Source: Candidatus Faecaligallichristensenella faecipullorum (GTDB taxonomy: Bacteria > Bacillota > Clostridia > Christensenellales > Aristaeellaceae). Taken from it: 41,205 nucleotides of DNA. A program made the position numbers and the translations under genes. Shown one piece after another: positions 5,962 through 14,119 of this stretch (the stretch's first letter is position 1; each line of letters opens with the position of its first letter). The stretch spans positions 1 to 41,205 of the forward strand of contig DVJW01000065.1 in assembly GCA_018716505.1 (NCBI GenBank), in the 5' to 3' direction. The notes under the pieces are model-generated. The model saw only the letters and a list, made by a program, of their open reading frames with translations. It did no database searches and had not been told where the DNA came from.

Positions 5962-8490
5962 TTAAAATCCCTGCTGCTCGGTGCGCCGGATGATGTCGTC
6001 CTGCAGCGACCGGGACAGGGTGGTGAACAGCGCGCTGTAACCGGCCACGCGCACCACCAGGCTCTTGTATTTTTCAGGATTCTTCTGGGCGTCCAGGAGC
6101 GTCTCGCGGCTGACCACGTTAAACTGCATATGGCTGCCCTTCTGGTCAAAATAGGCCCGAATCAGTGCGGTAAAATTCTCCAGCCCGTTCCGCCCGGCCA
6201 GCGCCGAGGGATGGAACTTCATATTAAACAGCGTGCCGTTGGAGGCGATATAGTGATCCAGCCTGGAAACCGAGTTGGCCGAAGCCGTGGGGCCGTGCAC
6301 ATCCTTGCCCGCCGAGGGGGACACGCCGTCGGCCACCGGGGTATGGGCCAGCCGCCCGTCCGGGGTGGCGCCGGTCTGAGCGCCCAGGGGCACATTGGCT
6401 GATACCGGGTAAAGGCCGGCCTGGTATTGACCGCCGCGGGGATTTTTGTATGTTTCCAGCGGCCGGGTGTAGGTGTAGGCCACATCCCTGGCAAAGGCGT
6501 CCACTTCGCTTAAGTCGTTGCCAAACTTGGGCACGTCCTCAATCCACTGAAGCAGTTGATCGTACCTGGCCTTTTTCTCCGGGGATACCCCACTGGAGCA
6601 AACCATGTCATAGATCTTGCGCACCTGCTCCTCGTCCACGGTCTTGCCCTGCTGAACGAGCGCCTTGGCCACCTCCTCGGTGATGGCCCGGGCGCGCTTG
6701 TCGTCCACGCTGTGGCCGTAATTGTCCTTCAGGGCCTCTTTGTATTCGGCCAGGGTGAGCTTCTTTTCGTCAAAGACCAGCTTCTTGATCGCGTACAGCG
6801 AGTCGGCCATATTGGCCACCCCAAAGCCCTGGGGGCCGGTGAAGTTGTAGACGGCTCCGCCCTCCTGCACCGACTTGCCCCGGCCGATGCAATCCTCGAT
6901 CATGCCCGACAGGAAGGGCAGCGGGCAGCGCTCGGCGTGGGCCTGGTCGATGGCGTTGTCGGCATTGACCAACAGGCTGAGCATGTAGTTCATCTGGGCC
7001 TTGTAGGCGTCATAGAACTCCTCAAAGCTCTTCATATCCTCCACCTCGCCGGTGCGGATGGAGATCTGCTTGCCCTCGTCCATTCCGTTGGAGAACACCA
7101 ATTCCAGCGGGCGGCACATATTGAAGAACGCGGCGTCATGCCAACCCTCGGTTTTGCCGGCCTTTTGGGGCTCCACGCATCCGATGATGTTGTAATCCCG
7201 GGCGTCCTGCAAGGTGAGCCCGCGGCTGAGCAGCGCCGGAATGATCACCTCGTCGTTGTAATAGGCGGGCAAACCGATGCCGGTGCGGGTGAGCTCGGCG
7301 GCCTTGATCATGAAATCATGGGGCGTGCCGTTCCAAATGCGCACCGACAGCGAGGGCTGCGGAAGGGCCACATGCATGGAGGCCTCGATGCACATGAAGG
7401 AAAGATCGTTGGTGGCGTCCAGCCCGTTCTCGTCCTGGCCGCCGGCGATCAGGTTCTGGAACAAGCTGTAGCCCGCGAAGCCCTCGGCCGAGGCCGCGTC
7501 CCTTGCCTTGTTTAAATCGTTCAGCTTGACCCAGACGCAGTCCATGAGCTCCTGGGCATACTCCCGGGTGATCCGTCCGGCGTCCAAGTCGGCCTTGAAA
7601 TAGGGATACATATATTGGTCGAAACGGCCGGGGGAGATGGAGTGTCCGCTGGACTCCATCTGCAGCAGCATCTGCACAAACCAGAACGACTGGCAGGCCT
7701 CGTGGAAGGTGCGCGCGCCCTTGGCGGGCACCCGGGCGCAGTTTTCCGCGATGGTCAAAAGCTCCTTTTTGCGCGCCTCATCCTTTTCCCTGCGGGCCAT
7801 GTCCAGCGCCAACATGGCATACCTGCCCGCATAGTCGATGGCCGCCTGACAGCTGATAATCACCGCGTCCAGGAAGTGCTTGCGGGTGGCGTAATCCGCG
7901 TCCCCGAAGTTAAGCTTTTTAATGGCCTCCTGGGCCTGAAGGATGATGCCCTCAAAGCCTTCCTTCAAAATCCGGCCATAGCACACGGTCACATGGCCCA
8001 CCCCGTTGTAGAAATAGTTGCCCGGGGTGAAGATATTGTGCTCAATGGCCATGCGGGCCTGGGGCGCCATGTAGGCGCTGGCCAATTCGCTGGTGGTCTT
8101 GCCCTTCCAATAACTGTTGGCCTTTTTAAGCCGCGCCTTGGTCTCCGCCGAAATATAGAACGGATCCGCGGTGCGCTTTTCAATGGTGTCAAATTCGGCC
8201 TCCAGCCATTCATAGGAAAACTCCGGGAAGGTCTGGCAGCCCCTGGGCGCCATGGTGGCGCTGCCCACGATCAACTCGTCGGGCCGGATGACGATGGGAA
8301 TATGCTTTAAGATGTGCTCAAAGGCCTTGGCCCGCCGGGTGATGATGGGCTCGTTCTCGGTGGCGCGATAGGATTCGGTAATCAACTCTGCGCGATCGGC
8401 CTCAATCTCCGGCATCTTGGCATACAGATGTTCCACCAGCCGGGTTATGCGCTCGGACTTGGGGAAATCTGCCCGATTGAATTTTGTCAT
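5962..8490 (-). CDS. Glycyl radical (B12-independent) 1,2-propanediol dehydratase
   Basis: Dehydrates (S)-1,2-propanediol to propionaldehyde by radical chemistry. The 842 residues contain the active-site GCVEP with Cys438 and Glu440, and the C-terminal RVAGYSA with radical Gly817. From memory, these positions are the same as those in the characterised Roseburia inulinivorans propanediol dehydratase. PFL and CutC have different residues after the active Cys; the GCVEP form groups with diol/glycerol dehydratases. The preceding aldolase and encapsulated dehydrogenases favour 1,2-propanediol over glycerol. ATG at 8490 has a strong GGAGGGAAG site. It is the first gene of the operon, under a sigma-A promoter with a dyad in the leader. 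The enzyme needs the adjacent activase and anaerobic conditions. Confidence 0.92.
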   Translation of the reverse strand: MTKFNRADFPKSERITRLVEHLYAKMPEIEADRAELITESYRATENEPIITRRAKAFEHILKHIPIVIRPDELIVGSATMAPRGCQTFPEFSYEWLEAEFDTIEKRTADPFYISAETKARLKKANSYWKGKTTSELASAYMAPQARMAIEHNIFTPGNYFYNGVGHVTVCYGRILKEGFEGIILQAQEAIKKLNFGDADYATRKHFLDAVIISCQAAIDYAGRYAMLALDMARREKDEARKKELLTIAENCARVPAKGARTFHEACQSFWFVQMLLQMESSGHSISPGRFDQYMYPYFKADLDAGRITREYAQELMDCVWVKLNDLNKARDAASAEGFAGYSLFQNLIAGGQDENGLDATNDLSFMCIEASMHVALPQPSLSVRIWNGTPHDFMIKAAELTRTGIGLPAYYNDEVIIPALLSRGLTLQDARDYNIIGCVEPQKAGKTEGWHDAAFFNMCRPLELVFSNGMDEGKQISIRTGEVEDMKSFEEFYDAYKAQMNYMLSLLVNADNAIDQAHAERCPLPFLSGMIEDCIGRGKSVQEGGAVYNFTGPQGFGVANMADSLYAIKKLVFDEKKLTLAEYKEALKDNYGHSVDDKRARAITEEVAKALVQQGKTVDEEQVRKIYDMVCSSGVSPEKKARYDQLLQWIEDVPKFGNDLSEVDAFARDVAYTYTRPLETYKNPRGGQYQAGLYPVSANVPLGAQTGATPDGRLAHTPVADGVSPSAGKDVHGPTASANSVSRLDHYIASNGTLFNMKFHPSALAGRNGLENFTALIRAYFDQKGSHMQFNVVSRETLLDAQKNPEKYKSLVVRVAGYSALFTTLSRSLQDDIIRRTEQQGF

Positions 8491-8508
8491 ACAGCTTCCC
8501 TCCTGCGG

Positions 8509-8525
8509 GTTTCATTTTGTGAAAC
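8509..8525. promoter_or_regulatory. Operator-like dyad in the leader of the dehydratase operon
   Basis: GTTTCATTTTGTGAAAC has perfect 6-base arms with a 5-base centre. It lies just upstream of the dehydratase ribosome-binding site and downstream of the -10 element. This suits a repressor operator. The sequence differs from the dyad at 3921-3935, so the two halves of the locus may not share this regulator. Confidence 0.4.
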
Positions 8526-8561
8526 ATAGAACATCGTCTCATAAATTCGGTGTATACTGTT

Positions 8562-8590
8562 ACTTTATCTGTTTTTGTGCGCTTTGTCAA
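8562..8590 (-). promoter_or_regulatory. Sigma-A promoter of the dehydratase operon
   Basis: Minus-strand TTGACA (8585-8590), 17-base spacer, TAAAGT (8562-8567). The -35 is perfect and the -10 is weak (4 of 6), as expected of a regulated promoter. The leader is roughly 65 bases and contains the dyad at 8509-8525. Confidence 0.65.
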
Positions 8591-8670
8591 GGGAAAAACG
8601 GGTAAGAAACCATACAAAATAACATAAATCCAAGTTTTTTCGCGTCCGATTCCAAATTTTAAACCGGGAT

Positions 8671-9453
8671 TTAAAGTCCGAGGCCGAACAGCCCGTCCAA
8701 GGTCTTGACCACGTCCCCGGTCTGATAGCGGCAGACCGCCTTGAGCGCCTCTTTGCCCTGGCTCATGGCGTAATCAAAGCCCACCTGTTCCATCATTTCC
8801 AGGTCGTTGATATTGTCTCCAAAGGCCATGCATTCGTCCTTTGAAAAGCCAAACCTCTGCCTGAGCGCGCCCAGCGCCGCGCCCTTGTGAACCCCTGGGG
8901 CCACATATTCCCGCCATTTTTCGTCCGCATAGGCCTGCCGGAATCCCAGGGCCAGCGCCTTCTGGCCCACGGAATCCCCCTCCGGAATGCCCGCTTCCCC
9001 ATAGAGCGCAAACTTTAAGATGGGCTGGGCAATCTCGTTGACGCAGCCCATGGCCGCGGCATGCCCTCGAAGATCCGCGCGCACCTTTTGTTCAAAGGCC
9101 AGGGAACGCGCGGTAAAATATCCGGTAACCCGGCAGCTGATCAAAACCGAATAGGCGCTGTGCTTCATGGCCGCCACATACAGCCTGCGCGCCTTTTCCC
9201 CATCCATGGACAATTCTTCCAGCACTTTTCCCCTGTACATGGTCAGCGCGCCGTCGCTGCATATGAAGGCCATCTGATCTCCGGCCGCGCCAAATAGCCG
9301 CCTGAGCTCGGAATAGCTGCGCCCGCTGGCCGCGGCGAACAGCACGCCCCGTTCGGAAAGCCGGCGCACCACCTGAAGCGCCGCTTCGCTCAGGCGCTCC
9401 TCTCCCTTTTTGAGCAAGGTTCCGTCCACATCGCTGACCACCAGTTTAATCAT
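8671..9453 (-). CDS. Cof-type HAD-superfamily phosphatase
   Basis: 260-residue HAD hydrolase with a Cof/YbiV-type C2 cap. Motif I DVDGT contains nucleophile Asp8 and acid Asp10; motif II is the Ser in AAASGR; motif IV is FGDNINDLEMM near residue 210. Relatives dephosphorylate sugar phosphates, FMN or other small phosphometabolites with broad specificity, so the substrate cannot be assigned. It is preceded by a good promoter and lies upstream of the dehydratase operon on the same strand. A separate promoter follows it, so it is probably its own unit. ATG at 9453 has a GGAGG site at a rather long spacing (~11 bases). Confidence 0.88.
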   Translation of the reverse strand: MIKLVVSDVDGTLLKKGEERLSEAALQVVRRLSERGVLFAAASGRSYSELRRLFGAAGDQMAFICSDGALTMYRGKVLEELSMDGEKARRLYVAAMKHSAYSVLISCRVTGYFTARSLAFEQKVRADLRGHAAAMGCVNEIAQPILKFALYGEAGIPEGDSVGQKALALGFRQAYADEKWREYVAPGVHKGAALGALRQRFGFSKDECMAFGDNINDLEMMEQVGFDYAMSQGKEALKAVCRYQTGDVVKTLDGLFGLGL

Positions 9454-9494
9454 TCAGCACCCATCCTCCGCAAAATTGCGCGCGATCTATATTA

Positions 9495-9523
9495 AGGATA
9501 ACCCAGCCTGAAACTCTTGTCAA
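9495..9523 (-). promoter_or_regulatory. Sigma-A promoter for the HAD phosphatase gene
   Basis: Minus-strand TTGACA (9518-9523), 17-base spacer, TATCCT (9495-9500). A perfect 12-base palindrome, ATGGATATCCAT (9530-9541), lies just upstream, between this promoter and the divergent ABM gene, and could be a shared regulatory site. Confidence 0.65.
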
Positions 9524-9632
9524 TACGCGATGGATATCCATAAATTTCGCGCATATTTCATCCATCGGGCAGGATTTCCCACCCCGGTATGTCGAATAAA
9601 ATCCAATCATCCGTAAACAAGGAGGAATTTAA

Positions 9633-9920
9633 ATGATCTGCGTATACGCCATCGCCAAGGTAAAGCCCGGCCTTGCCCAGGCCTTTGAAGAAACCGGCAG
9701 CCGGCTGGTGAACGCTTCCCGGGCTGAGGCCGCCAACATCAGCTATACCCTTTGCCGGGCGCTGGAAGGCGAAAATGTCTACACCTTTATCGAGCAATGG
9801 AAGGACGCCGCCGGCTTGGAGGCCCATCTTTCCACTCCCCATTTTATCGCCGCCGGGGTCGAATTGGAAAGCCTGCTCACCTGCCCGCTGGAAATTCATA
9901 AATTGGAAAGCGTCGATTGA
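9633..9920 (+). CDS. Antibiotic biosynthesis monooxygenase (ABM/YgiN-like) domain protein
   Basis: 95-residue single-domain protein of the dimeric alpha-beta ABM superfamily. Recognisable features are an initial strand MICVYAIAKVKPG, the helix following it, the central FIEQWKDAAGLEAHLSTPHF segment and a C-terminal beta strand. Family members include quinol monooxygenases (YgiN) and heme-degrading enzymes; sequence alone does not distinguish them, and many are uncharacterised. There is no signal peptide, so it is cytoplasmic. ATG follows an AAGGAGGAATTTAA site. It is followed by an intrinsic terminator, so it is monocistronic. Confidence 0.82.
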   Translation: MICVYAIAKVKPGLAQAFEETGSRLVNASRAEAANISYTLCRALEGENVYTFIEQWKDAAGLEAHLSTPHFIAAGVELESLLTCPLEIHKLESVD

Positions 9921-9927
9921 GCCCTTT

Positions 9928-9961
9928 CCGCCGCCTGAGCGCGGCGGATTTTTGTTTTTTC
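9928..9961 (+). terminator. Intrinsic terminator after the ABM gene
   Basis: CCGCCGC (9928-9934), 6-base loop, GCGGCGG (9941-9947), then ATTTTTGTTTTTT. It begins 7 bases after the stop codon. Confidence 0.85.
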
Positions 9962-10125
9962 ATGGGTAGCGGCCCCAAAAACCGGACAAAATAGCCCCGA
10001 AAATGCCCGCAGAAAAAAAACTTCAGCGAATTTACAAATCGGCACAACTCGTTCAAAGTTCGTTCATTTTTCTGCAAAAATCGGGTTGTATACTATAGTC
10101 ACAAACAAAAAGGAGGCACTTGAAC

Positions 10126-11421
10126 ATGAGTACAAACAGAAAACATTCTAAACTCAGTCGTTCGATTATTTCACTATGTTGTGCCGCCGCCTGCGTGGTA
10201 GGCGGATTTACCTTGGGCTCGAATTTGAAAACCTCGGCTTTGGCTGAATCCACTGCGGCCACCGAATCCACCGCGGCCGCCGAAACCAGCAGCTATGTAA
10301 GCCCGGTTCAAAATGTGGCTGCCAACTGTCTGGACAGCGTGGTGGGCGTCATCACCAGCGTGGAGCAATGGAATCCGACCACCAGCACTCTGGAAGGTTC
10401 GGAATCGGGTGAAGGCTCGGGCGTCATTATCAGCGCGGATGGCTACATCGTAACCAATAACCATGTGATCGCGGATGGCACCTCCTATCAGGCTCGCCTG
10501 TCCGATGGCACGGTGGTGGATGCCACCCTGCAGGGCGCCGATCCGGATACCGACCTGGCGGTGCTCAAGATTGACCCGGTAGACAACATGACTGTGGCCG
10601 AAATCGGCACTTCCGCGGATCTGTCCATCGGTGAAACCGTGGTGGCCATCGGCAACCCGGGCGGCACGGTTCTGGCCAACACCGTTACCGCGGGCGTGGT
10701 CAGCGCCCTGGACCGCGATGTGGGCGCCAACAACTTCACCCGCGACGTTAAAACCATCCAGCACGACGCGGCCATCAACCCCGGCAACAGCGGGGGCGGA
10801 CTGTTTGACGCGGACGGCAAACTGGTGGGCATCAACACCTTGAAGATGACTGGCAGCGTCTATTCCTCCACCAGCTATGAGGGCCTGGGCTTCGCAATCC
10901 CCATCGATACTGTAATGCCCATCGTCAATCAGCTGATTGAAAACGGCAAGGTACTCCGTCCTCAGTTGGGCGTTACGGTTACCAACTGGGATGGCCCGGA
11001 AAAGACGGTCAGCAGTTGGCCCCCGGCCAGCGTGCGGGTGGTCAGCGTCACCCAGGATGGCCCGGCGGATAAGGCCGGCCTGAAGGCCAACGACTTCATC
11101 ACCGCCATCGACGGCGTGGACATCACCAGCATGGCCGACTTGACCAGTGAGCTGGATAAGCATGCCGAAGGCGACACTGTAACGCTCACCGTGGTCCGTT
11201 ACAACGGAATCGAGGAATTCCTCAACTACTACGGCTACAGCAGCGGCGCTTCCAGCAGCAACGACAGCTCCTATGGCAACTACTACGGCGGTTACTTCGG
11301 AAATTACCCCTACGGCGGTTACTATGGCGGCCGGGGGAACAATAACAGCAGCAACTACACCGGCTCCATGACCTACGAAACCTTGGAAATTGAGGTCACC
11401 TTGGAAGTGCTGGATAACTAA
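10126..11421 (+). CDS. htrA: HtrA/DegP-like membrane-anchored serine protease with PDZ domain
   Basis: 431-residue surface quality-control protease. Residues ~11-33 form a signal anchor, followed by an Ala/Ser/Thr/Glu-rich linker to ~57. The trypsin-like domain has catalytic His113 (TNNHVIA), Asp143 (DTDLAVLK) and Ser222 (GNSGGG). A PDZ domain starts near residue 275 (LRPQLGVTV) with DGPADKAGLKANDFI. Residues ~365-415 are a Tyr/Gly/Asn/Ser-rich low-complexity stretch that interrupts the end of the PDZ domain, before a final strand ETLEIEVTLEVLD. ATG at 10126 is preferred to TTG at 10120 because GGAGG at 10112-10116 is 9 bases before it. Two CGTTCA repeats 11 bases apart (10050 and 10061) lie upstream and could bind a stress regulator. 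Confidence 0.93.
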   Translation: MSTNRKHSKLSRSIISLCCAAACVVGGFTLGSNLKTSALAESTAATESTAAAETSSYVSPVQNVAANCLDSVVGVITSVEQWNPTTSTLEGSESGEGSGVIISADGYIVTNNHVIADGTSYQARLSDGTVVDATLQGADPDTDLAVLKIDPVDNMTVAEIGTSADLSIGETVVAIGNPGGTVLANTVTAGVVSALDRDVGANNFTRDVKTIQHDAAINPGNSGGGLFDADGKLVGINTLKMTGSVYSSTSYEGLGFAIPIDTVMPIVNQLIENGKVLRPQLGVTVTNWDGPEKTVSSWPPASVRVVSVTQDGPADKAGLKANDFITAIDGVDITSMADLTSELDKHAEGDTVTLTVVRYNGIEEFLNYYGYSSGASSSNDSSYGNYYGGYFGNYPYGGYYGGRGNNNSSNYTGSMTYETLEIEVTLEVLDN

Positions 11422-11436
11422 TTCCCCTCTCTATAT

Positions 11437-11479
11437 AAAAGCGGCTCTCCGGGCCTTTGGCCTGGAGAGCCGCTTTTTT
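11437..11479. terminator. Bidirectional terminator between htrA and the solute-binding protein gene
   Basis: AAAAGCGGCTCTCC (11437-11450) pairs with GGAGAGCCGCTTTTTT (11464-11479), giving T-tracts on both strands. It serves the convergent htrA and sugar-ABC operon. Confidence 0.88.
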
Positions 11480-11507
11480 GGGCTGTCTGATCTTCGAGGC
11501 GTTTCTC

Positions 11508-13031
11508 TTATTCCATTAGACCATAGTCCTTAAAGGTCTGCTCGGCATCCTCCAGCAGAGCGTTGCCCGCCGCGTTCTTCCACTGTTCCACAAACGCATC
11601 GTAATCGGTGGCATTGCCCAACAGGTAGTTTATCTCGAATTCGCTCATAATCCGATCGGATTCCTCCTGTATGGACGGATCAGCGCTCAATATTTTATAG
11701 TCTTCCTCGTACTTATCCATCTGATGCCACTTCTGATTCAGCTCGCTTATCTTTTTCACCACTTCATCGGGCTCTTCACCCGCTCCGGCCAAGTAGCCGT
11801 CAGCATAGGAGCAGACAATTTTTCCCCAGTTCCACAGGGCCGGGAAACTTTCCGGTATAGCGTTGGAGCAGGCGTGGAACTGCGTGGTGTCGGTCTTGTT
11901 GATATACATCGAGCCGCCGCCCAAATCCTTCATAATAAAACCGTCTATTTCGTATCCATAGCGCAGTTTGTAATAATCGGCATTGGGCAGCGCCGTGTCT
12001 TCGAAGAGCTTGCAGATAATATCCATCTTGGCCGCGTCCGCGCCGCATTCCGCGCTAACCGTGCGGATGGTGCCAATAACGCCATTGGGCGCCAGTTTGC
12101 CGGAGGGCATGTCCATGATCTCGTACATATCGACCACCGTGCCGTCTCCTCCGCGTCCCTCGTTGGTTTCGGTCAGCAGCGCCTCGGAAGGATACCATAC
12201 CAGGCCAAATTTGCCCTGGAACAGGTTGGGCTTGCGCTCGTTCCATCCCTGAGTATACCAGTCGGGGTCAATGAGTCCTTCATCCACAAGGGTCTTGGCA
12301 AAATCCAGGTACTCTTTAAAGCTCCCATCCAACAGCGGATGACTTACTTCCCCATTGCTGACGTAAAAGCTCGGATGGCCAAACAGCAGCAGCAAGTTGC
12401 GCAACTCACCAGAGCCCGTTCCGCCGCCGGCAGCGGTGAAGCCATAGGTATCATCCTGACCATTTCCGTCCGGATCGTTATGGGTAAAGGCGCGCAGCAC
12501 CTCGAGCAGCGCCTCGGGAGAATCCGGCGCCTCCAATCCCAGCGTATCCAGCCAGTCCTTTCTGATATGGAAACTAAACAGCTGGTCGCCTGCGGCCGTG
12601 GGTACAGCCGCCATCTTGCCGTCCCTGTCAAAGAACTGCTTGGCCAAATCCGTCACATTGGCCATGGTGTTGGGCAGCTTATCCAGATACGGCGTCCAGT
12701 CATCCAACAGCACGCCCTCATCGTAGAGCTTGTCCAACTGGGTCACATTGTCAAAAATGACCAAGTCAGGGGCATTGTTCGAGGCGAATCGCAGCAAAAT
12801 TTCCGTATCAAACTCGGTGCTTGCGGTCAGCTTGAAATTCGCTCCATAGGTATCGTTTAGCCACTGATTATATGGATCATCCACATAATCCGGCATGGGC
12901 GAGGATACCCACGGGCTCATCATGACCTCAATCTCCGGCACTTCCGCCTCAGCCATCGCCGTTAGGGCCATGGGGGCCATCAGACCTGCGAGCAACCCCA
13001 ATACCACCAGCAGACTCAATCGATGTTTCAT
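11508..13031 (-). CDS. Extracellular solute-binding protein of a carbohydrate ABC transporter (LplA/YtcQ-like)
   Basis: 507-residue family-1 type binding protein. It captures a sugar or oligosaccharide for the two permeases upstream. Residues 1-~26 are a signal peptide (basic start, LLVVLGLLAGLMAPMALT core) with a probable AMA/EAE cleavage site. There is no lipobox Cys, unusual for a Gram-positive binding protein, so membrane tethering is not evident. The mature part has APDLVIFDN and the DPDGNGQDDTYGF segment (resembling a Ca-binding loop) seen in YtcQ/LplA proteins. ATG at 13031 is chosen because AAGGAGGG is 8-15 bases upstream; an earlier in-frame start has no such site. Last gene of the operon, ending at the shared terminator. 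Confidence 0.88.
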   Translation of the reverse strand: MKHRLSLLVVLGLLAGLMAPMALTAMAEAEVPEIEVMMSPWVSSPMPDYVDDPYNQWLNDTYGANFKLTASTEFDTEILLRFASNNAPDLVIFDNVTQLDKLYDEGVLLDDWTPYLDKLPNTMANVTDLAKQFFDRDGKMAAVPTAAGDQLFSFHIRKDWLDTLGLEAPDSPEALLEVLRAFTHNDPDGNGQDDTYGFTAAGGGTGSGELRNLLLLFGHPSFYVSNGEVSHPLLDGSFKEYLDFAKTLVDEGLIDPDWYTQGWNERKPNLFQGKFGLVWYPSEALLTETNEGRGGDGTVVDMYEIMDMPSGKLAPNGVIGTIRTVSAECGADAAKMDIICKLFEDTALPNADYYKLRYGYEIDGFIMKDLGGGSMYINKTDTTQFHACSNAIPESFPALWNWGKIVCSYADGYLAGAGEEPDEVVKKISELNQKWHQMDKYEEDYKILSADPSIQEESDRIMSEFEINYLLGNATDYDAFVEQWKNAAGNALLEDAEQTFKDYGLME

Positions 13032-13097
13032 CCAATCCACCCTCCTTAAAATATTGATCATCCCGTTTCCGGGAAAACCACCTTATAAAAACAGGCT

Positions 13098-14108
13098 TCA
13101 TCGCCAGGGCTGCGACCTTGCCACGCTTATGCACCGAAACTCATTGCCCAGATTGACGGCGCAGTCGCCTTCGCGGCTCGGGCGGCAAGCGCAATAGTAG
13201 TGATACAGCATCCCCTCATGATAGATAATTCCGGGCTTATGGGCATAGCGCGTGTCTATATCGCTTCCTGCCCCGGTGGTCAATATGGGGGCCGGGAATT
13301 TCTGCCAATTCAATAAATCGCCGCTGACCGCGATTCCATCCATGGCCTGACGGCCGTTAAACCCATAATAGAACATCACCCATTGGTTGTTCTTGCTGTC
13401 ATAGGTCACCCATGGATCACTGGCAAATACCTGGTCCCAGGCTCCTTCTGTAACGTTCAGCACCGGATTGGCGGCATACCGTTCCCAATGCAGCATATCC
13501 TTCGAAGTCGCAACGCCCGTCTGTTCAAGCCAACCGCCTTCACCGTCCCGGTCTTTCGCGTTATAAAACATGTAATACAGCCCCTGATGTTCTATCACGC
13601 AGCATTTATAAAGACCGCCGCGCTCCCATGGCGCGCCATCCTTATAGCTGAATACCGGCTCCCCCACAAACGTCCAATCCATCAGGCGCTCATCCTCGGT
13701 ATAGGCCAGGCCAATTTCGGCGCCGCCCGCTTCGTAGCCCTCGCCCGGATACGCATGATAGAACATCCAATATTTTCCATCCACCTTCTTTAGTGTGTTC
13801 GGGCCATACAGGTCGTTGCTTTCGCGCAATATCCAGGTACACGCCATGCCAACCTTGTCCCAGTCGCGATTGGCTCCCCGCCGCAGGATAACGCCCTGCG
13901 GCTCCCAATGGATGAGGTCATCCGACACGGCCAGCCCTGTCTGATAGCCCACGCCGTCAAATCCCACATAGGTCATGTAAAACTTTCCGTTATGCCGAAA
14001 CGGATAACAGCAGTCCACCGCCATACTGTCAAACGCGCCCGGTTTTCCCGACGCGCTCAGCACCGGTCTTTGCAGCTTAAAGGGTGTAATCAGGTGATCG
14101 ATGTTCAT
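13098..14108 (-). CDS. Cytoplasmic five-bladed beta-propeller glycoside hydrolase (GH43/GH130-like)
   Basis: 336-residue protein with repeated blade motifs: HNGKFYMTYVGFDG, GLAVSDDLIHWE, GKYWMFYHAYPG, GLYYMFYNAKD, NQWVMFYYGFNG and GIAVSGDLLNWQ. These are typical of GH43/GH32/GH130-clan propellers. Likely acid residues lie near the start (AFDSMAVD), but I cannot assign the family or substrate with confidence. There is no signal peptide, so it would act on sugars already imported by the neighbouring permeases. ATG at 14108 follows TTAGGAGG and lies 11 bases after the permease stop; an upstream in-frame extension is rejected because it overlaps the permease gene and has no better site. Confidence 0.78.
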   Translation of the reverse strand: MNIDHLITPFKLQRPVLSASGKPGAFDSMAVDCCYPFRHNGKFYMTYVGFDGVGYQTGLAVSDDLIHWEPQGVILRRGANRDWDKVGMACTWILRESNDLYGPNTLKKVDGKYWMFYHAYPGEGYEAGGAEIGLAYTEDERLMDWTFVGEPVFSYKDGAPWERGGLYKCCVIEHQGLYYMFYNAKDRDGEGGWLEQTGVATSKDMLHWERYAANPVLNVTEGAWDQVFASDPWVTYDSKNNQWVMFYYGFNGRQAMDGIAVSGDLLNWQKFPAPILTTGAGSDIDTRYAHKPGIIYHEGMLYHYYCACRPSREGDCAVNLGNEFRCISVARSQPWR

Positions 14109-14119
14109 CTTGATTCCTC

